A stretch of 64,000 nt of DNA, from positions 11,650,622 through 11,714,621 of the forward strand of contig NC_049907.1 of the NCBI RefSeq assembly GCF_001411555.2, given 5' to 3'. Shown piece by piece: positions 1-11,700 of the stretch. The position numbers and the translations under genes were made by a program. Source of the DNA: Juglans regia (lineage: Eukaryota; Streptophyta; Magnoliopsida; Fagales; Juglandaceae). Position 1 is the stretch's first letter, and each line of letters begins with the position of its first letter. The notes under the pieces were generated by a model. The model was not told the origin of the DNA. It worked only from the letters and a program-made list of their open reading frames with translations, and ran no database searches.

Positions 1-984
1 GGCATTGCTCAGTGGTGTACATCAACTCTTTGATTTCCATCGAAGAAGATTATAACATCAAATTATATAGAGATTAATGTTCATAAATCAAATCATTGAC
101 TCAGAGGCCAGTACTGTACATGGAATAAGAACATTGTTACATGATTTTGAGGTCAACTGAAGCAACTCTAAATATTTTTTATATACGACTTTTGCTTTAA
201 CCCCACACTAAAATTTCAAAAATAAAACCATGTTCATTATCTTCAAACCCTCTTATTGTGAGAGTTGAACCCTAGACATGACAATCTATATATGTAATGA
301 GTAATGCGACTCATCATCTTAATTCTCATCATCATCCCTACATCATCCTATGATATGGCATTAGATGATTGGAGACTATTTATTATATTTTACTTGTGAA
401 TCTATCATCTAATGTCACATGAGAAAATGGATGATGACTAGATTTTTCCATATGTAATTAGTCTTATTCGGTGCAAGTTATTTCGAGACATGCTTAAGAA
501 ATCGGGGAAATCAAATTTGAAGTCTACGAACTATTATCCATTTAATTTGCAATCAACATTAATCCAAATACTAAAACAATATTGCAATCCCCACCGGCCT
601 ACATTGTCATAAGGGTTTAATATGCAATTTCAATTAATTATAATATAATTATAATTTCAATTAATATGCATAAATAAATAAAATATAATATAATTATATG
701 AATGAATATTATTAAACTGAACAACACCAAATTAATTAAACCAAACGAAATAGGCCAATTGTTGCTCTCGGCGCCTCTCGAATATTAACAGAGAAATTTT
801 CCATTAATATGTTAATTAATTAAGATATTAATTATATTATTAGTTGCAACAACAACAACCACGTACTCTAGTACTTAACAAATAATTATAATAATGATCA
901 GGCATCGTACGTATGATCATCCACATCTCTCTCAGAGCAGCTGTCCCATATATATATATATATAGGCTCCTTGGGGGAACTGTT
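1..984. other. AT-rich intergenic DNA, no gene seen
   Basis: This stretch is AT-rich with short runs and no reading frame of convincing composition. I see no RNA gene, transposon end or long repeat in it. Confidence 0.6.
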
Positions 985-1590
985 GCATGCATGCAGATCG
1001 AGATGGAGACAGATCCTATGAATGCAAGAGAAGTTATAATAAGCAGCAGGATAAACCCACCCAAGGCCTTAACGTTCATTTCTCTCATATTTTCGGTGAA
1101 GGGAATAAATCTGCGGACTATCTGGCAAGGTTGGGGGCGGAAGGTACTAGCAGGTTGTGGGGGTCCAATCGGGAGTTGCCTTCTCTCCTCAGAGGCATAT
1201 ATCATGCGCCTGGAAAAAAATGGATGGGTGTCCCACTATTCGGATGGTATAGCCATGGTTTTGCTGTTGTAATAGGAACTTTGTAATGCTCTATTGGTGT
1301 TTGTTGGTTTTCGGTATTGGCTTTTTTGGTGTTTTTTGTCTGGTGTTTTTGCTTTCGGTACTGGCTTTGCTAGGTGAAATATGAACTTTGTAATGGTTTT
1401 CCCCTACCATGAAATGGGTCATTTGCAATATATCACGGAGGTCCTCCCTCTGTTTGGCCAGGTTGGGACATGCATGAGAGAGACGAATTTTAACGGATTT
1501 TCTAACCTTTTTTTTTTAAAAAAAATGTTGATTTGTGGGATGGATTATTTGGCTTTAAATATTAAAAAACAAAAAACAAAATAAAAACTT
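985..1590 (+). mobile_element. LINE remnant: RNase H C-terminus and 3' UTR
   Basis: A frame at 987-1286 contains HIFGEGNKSADYLARLG, which matches the end of the RNase H domain (RVT_3 type) found at the C-terminus of plant L1-type LINE ORF2 proteins. The conserved H, the N-x-x-A-D and the LARLG tail are visible. The frame is followed by a T- and G-rich untranslated stretch and ends in an A-rich tract near 1560-1590. Only the last fraction of the element is present, so it is a 5'-truncated insertion with no coding capacity. The antisense frame and the other overlapping plus frame here are shadows. Confidence 0.6.
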
Positions 1591-1610
1591 GACCTAATTA
1601 TTCTTTGTGC

Positions 1611-1615
<5 letters not shown>

Positions 1616-1654
<39 letters not shown>
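1616..1654. repeat. (AT)n microsatellite
   Basis: A nearly pure AT dinucleotide run. Similar shorter TA runs occur near 3003-3022, 3411-3446, 4771-4789 and 50840-50861. Confidence 0.9.
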
Positions 1655-1657
<3 letters not shown>

Positions 1658-1999
1658 GCTGCCAGCTGCATGATTTATATATTACTATATATTTGTGGTG
1701 AGATAATTTTCTAGACAGATCTTTGGTCAAATTTAACATAAAGAGTGTTCAATTTCTGTGGAGATTAGCTAGAGCGCATGCATGTTGTTATTTGAATAGC
1801 ATCAGGCGGGATTAATACTAACGATCTCTTTAGTTTGACACTTTCATCAACTTCTAGCAGCTTGCAACAATTAGAGAACTGGGAATATATTTTTTGAAGG
1901 ATATTTTTCGTCATAAAAAGGTGATAATTCTGATTTTTACGATCTTTTTTTAATTTGATCAAAAGAAAAGTTTTTGTAAAAATACATATTTATGTTTAA

Positions 2000-2165
2000 G
2001 AATATTTCGAAAAAGATCGGTGGTGTCCATTATTAAAAAGAGTGGACTCTATTATTAAAAAATTAGTTATTTTCATATACTGGATCTCATATTTACTCAC
2101 TTTTTTTAAAATAATTACGTGACATTTGTACACTCCTGATTATAAATATCATTTGTCTTTTTAAA
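2000..2165. mobile_element. Fold-back MITE, family A, copy 1 (diverged)
   Basis: It shares the core 'ctattattaaaaaattag...ctcatatttactcactttttt' and the ending 'tataaatatcatttgtc' with the copies at 4154, 5587 and 57660. The two halves are inverted relative to each other. It is non-coding. Confidence 0.5.
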
Positions 2166-2169
2166 AATG

Positions 2170-3411
2170 AGATGTTGATCGAATCCTATAACGTCCTAAG
2201 TTGTCAGGAGGTAAATAAAATAAAAAGAATAGACTATAGCTGTGACTTTGATTACCTTAATTTACGAAGGTATGATTGAATTATAATCCAATATTTTATT
2301 GGGCTGGCTATATTATATCTACAACCTAATTAATTAACCCATTCACTTGGATTAAAGAACTAAGATGATTCAATTAGACGCTAGTTTTAATTCAAGGCCT
2401 GGGATGAATATCAGACTTTCCGAGTGGCTTTGGCAAGGTGGGGTGGGGTGGGGAGATAGAAAGATTCTTGATTTCTTTCTATTTTATTATTTCTTTTTTT
2501 TTTCAACTGTGAACTTTGATTATCAAGAATCTGTCCTCTTTGTATCCGTGGTCCTTTATTTAAGCTCTCTCCTCTTTTCTGGGTTCTTCAGGCAATGCAG
2601 ACACAGATCACATGCATATAATTGTACGTTATGCTCTTTCTTTTTGACTAGAAAATGTATGAATAGGAGTCAATTGGGAATCAAATTAAACTGGGTCCTA
2701 CGTATGTAGATCTGCCTGCTGGCACTGTTCTCTCACTTCTGAAAATTCCAACTGTTCATGAAAGTTGTATCAATCGACCATTTGCCAAAGAAAAATAACA
2801 CATGCATTTGTACAATTGAGAAAATTTTCAGTATGAAATGTACTTAACTAAAGGGTTTGGAGCTACAAAGTCTGAGAATATCCGAGTTCAATTATATACC
2901 CGAAGCTAGCGAATGATTGTTTAATTTCGCTACAAATATCTGGCCACAAATAAGTGCTTTTCATCATATGTTAGTTACCTATGAAGACTCATGCTTAGAA
3001 CTATATATATATATATATATATTGAAATTACCCAAGTACTCTGATTATGCACGTTAATGCTAAACAAAAATCTCAAACTTCAGCCCTCAATGTGTTAGTT
3101 GAATTGGATAAAGTCACGACAAATTAGTTCTTGATCAACAGATCATGACCAAAGTGGTTTGGACCAATTAATTCTTGAGATAAGACCATATCCATTACAA
3201 CGTAAATGGTTACAGGAATATTAATTCATTCTGCATTACACCAACACAGATGCGGATGAAGACAATTAAAAACAAAAAGATGGAAAATATTACAGACAGC
3301 ATACTAATTTAATTACTTTAAAGAGAGAACCCTACTTTGTTTATCTTTGATTAATACTTTAATTAGGAAATGCTAGCTGATCAGATACCTGAGCAAAGGG
3401 CCAAAACCTGG

Positions 3412-3446
<35 letters not shown>

Positions 3447-4150
3447 ATTATTAAACAATGAAACATAATCTGATCTCATATTCTTATTGCCTCTGAAGAT
3501 TTGATTCTGGAGGCAATACAATTATATAAATATATTTTATTTTTATAAATATTGCATTCTTTCATATTCATGATCACCAAGTTATGCATAAGATCATTTT
3601 AGTTTCTTTTTCCATTTTCTTATTCTTCTCATCATGTAATGTTTCCTTTGTCGATATTAACAGTTATTGCAATGATCGGTTGATGCTGAACAACCATGCA
3701 AATTCCGGTTCCAAACACAATTAGCATATATAGATGCCGCCTGCACATTCTTCGCAAAATACCATATCCGCACGTACGAATCATGTATATTTTAATATGG
3801 TGCAGATAATCTAATAATAATCAATATTTTTATGATTTAATTAGATCATGTTAATCCACGTACGTACATGAGGATGTATATCACAGCAATGATTAGTGAG
3901 GATTAGATCAGGAGCTAGTCTTTCATGGCTAGCGCCATTGGAATCATATCTGATCTTTGTTTCAGTAGTACTGCATTCAATAGTTCCATGTTATTCTTTG
4001 TTAACCTTCTTTTTTTTTTTTTTTTTTTCTTTTTTGTTATTCTTTGTTTTAGCAGTTTAATTGATGATAAGATCACCCATAATCGATCTCTGACAGTCTG
4101 ACATGGGAAGGCACAAAGTTTTACATATCATACAATCTTCATCTTAAGTT
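2170..4150. other. No gene seen
   Basis: AT-rich DNA with TA microsatellites and a long T run at 4011-4028. The 114-codon frame at 2365-2709 is low-complexity (poly-F/Y) and shows no family resemblance. Confidence 0.5.
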
Positions 4151-4153
4151 TTA

Positions 4154-4325
4154 GAGTAATGCTACATACAATCGTGAAGTGCATAAACGCCGCGCAATTA
4201 TTTTGAAAATGAGTGAGATTCACTATTAAAAATTAATATTTTTTCATGTGGGGCCCTATTTACTCACTTTTGTCAAATGATTTGCACAACGCTTGTGCAC
4301 TCCACGGCTGTAAATATCATTTCTC
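4154..4325. mobile_element. Fold-back MITE, family A, copy 2
   Basis: The element is palindromic. The left end (gagtaatgctacatacaatc) pairs with the inverse of the right end (gtaaatatcatttctc) over about 70 bases at roughly 80% identity by eye. There is a short AT-rich centre near 4210-4245. It has no coding capacity. The target-site duplication is not clear, so the superfamily is uncertain. Confidence 0.65.
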
Positions 4326-5586
4326 TAAATTTTATTGTCTTTAGTCACAATTGCTAATATGACATAAATTTTAAGTAGTAAACTACTTAAACGACAATCA
4401 CTTACATTTCATGTTCACGTCAATAAATTTAACTGAAAATGATAAAATCTAAGATGAGAAAATAGTATATATTCAATAGATATCGAGAAAAAGGATCTCC
4501 AGTCAATTTTTGAACTATATGGTTCCAAGATTTTATTCCTATATTTATTAGATGCCTTTAATGGCGGCCTGTCTGGGTAGTTCTTGTACGTATTTATATT
4601 TTTTCTGTGCAACTAAACCACAAATGGGAAGCTCACTGAATTGATCTCTGAATTTAGTCCATTCTAAGCTGCAATTGGGTTCAGGGAAAAATAAAGTAAT
4701 AATATCTATCAAAATTGAAAACAAGAAATAGCATCACTACCAATATCATTTACTGGCTATAAGCTTTCATTATATATATATATATATATGACCCTATTAA
4801 TATGATATGAATCTTTTGACTGCTATTTCACATGCATAACACATGAGTACGTAGCTTTACAAGGGAACAACCGACAAACATGACACACCATATGTTACTG
4901 GACTGGTCTTGTTTTTCTCTCGTAAACTACCTGGAAGTTCACCTCAGAATCAAATTATTGCAGTATTAAAACATCAGAAATTGTTGAAGTCTTCTTCTTC
5001 CTGCCCAGCAGGAAATTAGCTAGACAGAGTCGTCTTGACTGAGGATAGTTGATCTTTTTAAAAAAAGAAAAGATAAAACAAAGGACTCCTTGATAGAAAC
5101 AAGGGTAAGTTTGTTGAAACATTTGAGTCTGTCTTCCAAGCAAGCAGGCAGGAAATCTGCAAGTCGTGGGGTCTTTTAGTTTTAGGCTTTTAGCCCAATA
5201 TTTTTTGAGAATTTCGTAGTTTATAAAAAAATGTTATATATAAATTTATAAATTGATTTGGTTCGATATGCCACGTCAAGTAGTAAAATTCATCTTATTG
5301 TAAAGTCAAATAATGTCACGTCAGATTATAAAACTCATCTTATTATAAAATATATTTAACGCCTCACATCGGATCGCATCAATTAGTAAATTTGCTTTTA
5401 TACGATACTTTTGTAAATATAATAATTAAGGCACGAGGACTGACTGAAATGGGATCAGTTAGTGCACGTTATTTGCACGGCTAGCTTATTTAACCTTGAC
5501 CACACTATTATAAATTATACTACAAGAATAATGGTGCTCATTTGCCGTGGTCTTTGGGTGAAAGGTGAATTGTTTTGGCTGAGTCA

Positions 5587-5744
5587 AGGAATGAATGCGT
5601 AAGCACCGTGCAATCGCTTTGAAAAAAATAGAGTCTACTATTAAAAAATTAATTTTTTTTCAAGTGAGTCTCGTATTTATTCACTTTCTTCAAAGTGATT
5701 GGGCGATGATGCTTGCACACTCACAACTACAACTATTATTTCTC
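5587..5744. mobile_element. Fold-back MITE, family A, copy 3
   Basis: It has the same layout as the 4154 copy: 'gcaccgtgcaatcgctttgaaaa' pairs inversely with 'ttcaaagtgattgggcgatg' around an AT-rich centre. The small frame running through it is incidental. Confidence 0.6.
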
Positions 5745-6314
5745 ATCAAGAAATATATGTCCGAATTATATATTTGATATCATTATCCAACTTTTATATT
5801 ATATCTTTATGTATTGTATAATTTGTTATAGCGGAAGTTTTCTATACCTCGTTTTATATTTCTCTTCATGATCGATGATTTGATGTGATATTTCTCCCTA
5901 AAAATGGCATCCTTTGTCTTGTGAGAGAAATGCATATCTAAATGCTAGCTCCTAGTTACGTACTACTACTCTTAGAAGCCGCCATGATCGTGATGACTGA
6001 TCATTTTGTCTCTTTAATTTGATCATTCGATCGTATACAAATTAAATGGTCCATATACAAACATTTTTAAATAGAATTATGTACTGAATTCTTATATATA
6101 AAACCTAAAAAATCACTTTCTGAGTTCTTCCAAGTCAACTATACAAGTTCATGTTGGAAGGATATTGAAATGATCTATGCCCTCATCATCATGTACCAGT
6201 ACTACAAGTTCAACCTTGTACTGCATGGGTTTAACTTTAATCTAAATCGTAGTACTACTTCTACTTGTAAAAAGGAATGGATTTGAGGTTTAATCTACAA
6301 AATTTAAATTAATA

Positions 6315-6354
<40 letters not shown>

Positions 6355-8490
6355 ATATAATACTTTGAGATAAATATTTCTTAAAAATTATTTTTAAAAA
6401 AAAAAAAAAAAAGAAATTATCAATAATAATTAGTTAAAAATTACTACTAAACATGAGAAAATTAGCTGTACAAAGTTGTCTTAGAAAGTGATTGAGCATA
6501 TAATATAATTTTAATTGAGGTTTGTTAGTACGTTAATGTCCCATTAGTTAATTAGTGCCAGCTGGCAGAGCCATCTTTTACCCCCAATATCTTATAAAGG
6601 AGTAGTAGAATTGAAGTTCTATGCCCTAGCTAGGCCTACACAGTACTCATTTCATTAGTTAAATTAATATTTTTATTTTGCTTTCATTTATTGATTTTTT
6701 TTTATAATAAATAATAATACATGATCTAAAAGTGGTCCTTTGGCATACTTAAGAGGCAAAGATGACAAATGACCAGAAAAATAAATAAGGACTCAGCATA
6801 TACCATTGTATATTCTGTATATATGTTACTGTTAAGAACCAATTTTTAGATATAAAAATATTTTTAAAACCTAGAAAATATATATAATTATTGAAAACAA
6901 AATAGAAATTCACATCTACTTGCCTAAAATGTTGGTGTGTTTATGCTTATGGAAAACAGCCTAGGTTGCTTATGGTGAATTGATATAGTACGTCAGATCG
7001 TAATTTTTATTTTATTTTTATTCTAAAGTAACTTTGACGTAGTGATACCATATCAAATCATGTCAATTAATAAATTTTTTATTTTTGTAATTATTTTCAT
7101 AAAATTTTTGCTAGTAAAGCCCATTCATGCTCAATAAGAAATAAGCAAATATATTAGCGACCTAAACTGTTACACGAGTATGCTCAATCAAAATACATGG
7201 GGATCCAAAACCAAATTGGACCGCAAGTACCAAATCCATGGCAGCTCTAGTCTAGGCCCAACCTAGTATGGTGTAATGAGCTTTACGCGTAGTACGTAAA
7301 GTTGGGAAACATCTTCGAAAACATGCTAATTTGCAAGTGATTATTGTAACTAGACACCAAAGTTTTGAATATTGTTTCGGTCATCTTTTCGTTTAAAACA
7401 TTGAAAGTAAATATTTTGATATTGATATTGTTTCGATATAGTCTATATATTAATAAATTAATTGTATATATATAAATTATATTTCAAAATAACATTAATG
7501 TAAGTCTTAAAAAGTTAAAATACATATTTATAAAATTTAATAATTCTTCTAAGTTCTAAGTCCAACTATTAAAAAAATAATCACTCATCTTTATCACGAA
7601 AAGGAGAGTAGGAATTTGATTTTCAGTCCTCGAGAAAATGAGATTAAAAAAAAAATAGTCTTCAGATGTGAAAATTGAAGTGAAAATTATAAAAATACAT
7701 TAAAAATATAAAAATATAAAATTTCAGCCGGCACACTGAAAACAGGCCAGTATTAACCGAAACACACCGAAATGACTGATATTTAACTCAATACAAAATA
7801 CTTATCCCTCCGTGCCAATTATTGGTCCAACACGATAAATACCAATCGTACCAGCCGGTACAGCACAGTATTCAAAACTTTGCTAAACACGGTGACTTTC
7901 TTGACATCCATACTTTAGTACCAACTTAGAAAAGAGAGTCCGCTCATGTACAGAGATTTTTCCTGCGTTGTACCGGATGAGCAAAAGAGAGAAGAGAGAA
8001 ACATTTTTTTTTTGGAAGGGGTGGGGGATTTATCTGGACATAGAAAATACAGCTATGTAATAAGCATCCATTCTTTATATTCCATATACCATTCTTTGAT
8101 AAACCATCGTTTCTTGAAGAAACAACTATAGCAGGCGAAGATACATGGCCACTGAAAATTCAGAAGAATTATAATCTAAATTAGGGCCAAATTTCTACAG
8201 AATGTTTTACCAGAAATTTAAAATATTACGAGCTCCTAATTATCTCGTATACACTCATCTAATACGTTTATGTTTGGCCTAATCCCTTAGTCAACTATTT
8301 CTTGTTAATGAGAAAAAAAGATCCTCTGCACTTCACAAAGATCAGCTTCACAGTTAAGGAGTAGATTCCCTTGGCTTTTTCTTTTCTACCCTAAGAGAGA
8401 CAATGAGTGCAGCCCTTTAGTAGTTCCTCTGATAGTAGCAGTTGCTCTTTTGAGATAGCCTCTCTACGTATATCACGAGCTCCTAATTAT
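5745..8490. other. No gene seen; 3' flank of the downstream minus-strand gene
   Basis: AT-rich DNA with an (AT)n run at 6317-6352 and an A run at 6395-6412. The part just below 8491 must include the 3' UTR of the minus-strand membrane-protein gene, but I cannot place a polyadenylation site. 'acgagctcctaattatc' occurs twice, near 8228 and 8475. Confidence 0.5.
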
Positions 8491-8491
8491 C

Positions 8492-8720
8492 TTAATTATC
8501 AGGCATTACCGGTCTGGTTGGTGCCACTGACTCTTGGTTTGTCACAAGGCTGGCCATTTGAGGCACCTGTAGGATCAACCCATCAATGTCAACTGGGAGA
8601 AGAAGCTTTTGGTGGAGACATCCTGAGGAGATGATCTCTGGTGGTTGCATAATCATTAATATATCATTATTTTGATGCAACATTCCAATCACAGTCATAC
8701 AACTGCCTTCCTGAACGTAC
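8492..8720 (-). CDS. Exon 4 (last) of the At1g16860-like gene
   Basis: It encodes the C-terminal 76 residues, starting [19 protein letters not shown], and ends with TAA at 8492-8494. The acceptor is ttggcag|G TAC, which completes the split glycine codon. The block 'V.VIG...NNDILMI' is the family's C-terminal signature. Confidence 0.8.
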
Positions 8721-11700
8721 CTGCCAAATTTTAAGGGAATTTGCAGCTTATCAGTTCTAAAGAACAATGCCCACAATCAGAAGTAAATTTAAGGTTCCAG
8801 TTAAACAAACAAACATGTTACCCCTCTTCAAGACGCAGTAAACGTGCTTCTTCTGAGAGGTTTCTGTCTCTTAACCATTTCTTCAGGTGAGGAGATAAAG
8901 TTCTGCATCTTCTGGTAGTATTCACAAGTTTGCTCTCGATGACCAGGGGCATAACTTTACATCCAGAACCGGCTTTCACCAAAGCTCTGACACCAGACTT
9001 TCTATCAGTTATGTAAAAGTCAGTGGCAGCCCTCTGTCATGACGGAATACAAAGCCAAAAAATGTTAAAATTGCACAATGGCATCAAACTTTCCAAATAA
9101 ATAGAGGTGCCAATGATTTTTAAATCCTAAACAACAAATTATAAGGGAGCTAAATCTACATCTAAGACCAATATATAATCATGGAAGCATTAGCAATTAG
9201 GAAACTTTGTTCCTGTTCATCCATGCAATCTTCTTCCTCATAATGATGGATAACTGTCTACCTTCCAGAAAATTAACAGTGTTTTGCTTTTCCTAATGCA
9301 TGCCTTTTGGTTTTCTCAACCCATGCCGTTTTAGCATTGTAACCAATTAATTCATAAGGTTATTGAATTTTAGAAGTGAAAGGCTTGTAAGTTATAACTC
9401 TTGATACAGAGTAACATTGACACATGGTATAAAGAACTCTTAGTCCCACTCCCATTCATACAAACATAAAAAGGGTAAGGAAAGAAAAGTTGCAACCAAA
9501 TTTTGGAAATCAATGTGATTGACGCTCTCTTAAAGGTTCTATATAATGGTTCAAGGTGTATTAACTTAATTACATATATTAAGAATTTTAACTATTCCTA
9601 TGCATCATGTAGGTTTGCCACTCATTTTATAAATTATGTCCCATAGCTGCTGCTTGAATATTTTGGTGCTGATTGACTTTACTTAAGTTCGGGTTCGATA
9701 TAGAAGGGAAGTAGGGGAAAAAAAGAGAGAAAAAAACACTTGCTTCATTTGTTCCTAATAGGTCTTGTGTAGATATAGGAAAAGTTGCCTTAATGGGGAC
9801 AGCTTCCAAATCAGAAATTGAGGACTCTACAGACCCTAAAACCAAGGCCGTCGTGACCTACACATTTAACCTAGGGTGTCGCCTTAATGGGTACAAGACA
9901 TAGGAAACTTCCAAGAAGCCCTAAGTCTGCCATGTCTACCAGAATTTTTGCTTTGACTGAAAATCCACAATCAAAGCTTCTAGGAATGGACATTGTGCCA
10001 AGATTCTACAGGCCAGTAGGGCTGGCTGTCACCCAGATTCTATTCCATATATAATCCTAGCATTGGTGCCAGAAATTCCAACCCTTCTTTTCCACTGCCT
10101 GCCACCTCCTCTCAGCCATCTTCCACTAATTTTTCATCAAGAATTCAAGGTAGCAGCCTAGGAAACCCTTTTCTAGGTCTGCCACAGCCCATTGCTGAGA
10201 AAAGTCTTGAATTTTCAACACTTGTTCATGAATTTAGCAAAAAAGTGCTGCTGACTTCCCTTTAATGTGTTTGTCAAGATTAGAAGCTTCAAAATTTGAA
10301 GCCCTACTTTGCTACACCCTTTTCCTCTTGCTCCCACCACTGCTCGGTGAGTAAATTCAATGTTTTTCTTCACCTTTGAATGAAATAATCTCTGATTCTC
10401 TTACAGCAGTGAAATCAGTACACTAACGTTATGTTTTCCATTACTTTAACACCTTAACGGCACCTTCTTTCAAGCCTTAAAGGACTCCTAGAGGCTGCAA
10501 TTCTTGGTGGAAGTTCTAAAGATGAATTCAATATGAAAGCTAGAAAGTATTCTCCCTAGAAATTCAAGATTTCCTCCTGTATATCACGAGTCTAAATTGT
10601 TCCCTATTGCCTCCATCTGACAATAACATACAGCATTTTAAGGCTAGAGAAGGCGAGGAAACAAAAGACTGTCAAAGAAACTCAAGTGGACAGGTTCTGT
10701 CACTTGACTTTCTTCATAAATAGATCATATAATATAACATGGTCATTTGGTAAATTGTGCCTTAGCTATGTGGGTGGAATCGATGTAAACACACCATGAT
10801 GGGAAAAATATAAAAATACTACAGTTTATTAGACTGTGACAGCCCTAAGGTTGATGTTTAGACCTCCCTAAAGGAATGCTTTGAGTTTTGACACCATGAG
10901 TTTTACCCCTACTAAGTCATCTTAATGATGACTCCCAATTTTCCATAACCATTGCAACACACTTTGGAGTTACAACGAGGGGAACTACACAATCACATAG
11001 CTGATTACACAGCCCACACGTACACACACAGCACAAACAAATACTTCACAATTTTAAGGCAGTAACAGCTTGTTCTTGGGCCAAGACCAGATTTGACTAG
11101 GGGTTTTTAGTGACTGGAAAGCCCTGGGGCAAGCTAAAACCAGAAATATTGTGATTACAAAGCCCTGCACACTAGAGTATTAAATCCAGTGAACAGTAGC
11201 CTACACATCCTGAAATTCATGCTTTTGACACCCGCTATTTGGCCAAGGGGCTGAATAAGTGGAGTAATTACAGCAGGTTATAGTGTTAAACAGAAATACT
11301 AAAGACCATTAAGAGCTCACAACAACTGTAGAAGCTAGGTTTAATTGAGATTAAGTTTAGTCCACCATGTATACCTCCTGTGTACTTAGGCTATGCCTAT
11401 TTACTTCAATTAATAAAATGTTTGTCTTATCAAAAAAATAAGTTTAGCATTTGCACCTAGTGTATGAGTATCCTTATCAACACAACTGTCTAATGTTTTT
11501 CTTGATGAAAAAGAAGATTTTGAGACAAGTAACAATACAAAGCCAAGTACATAGGAAGTATACAAAAACTGAACCTAATTAAAAGTCAGGAACTAGAAAA
11601 AGAAACAAGAAAATCATGGACACTAGTTCCATTAAACACAATAGCCAAAGCCCACTGAAATAAGGTATTAAAGAAAAAATGTTTAAATTCACCCACCGAG

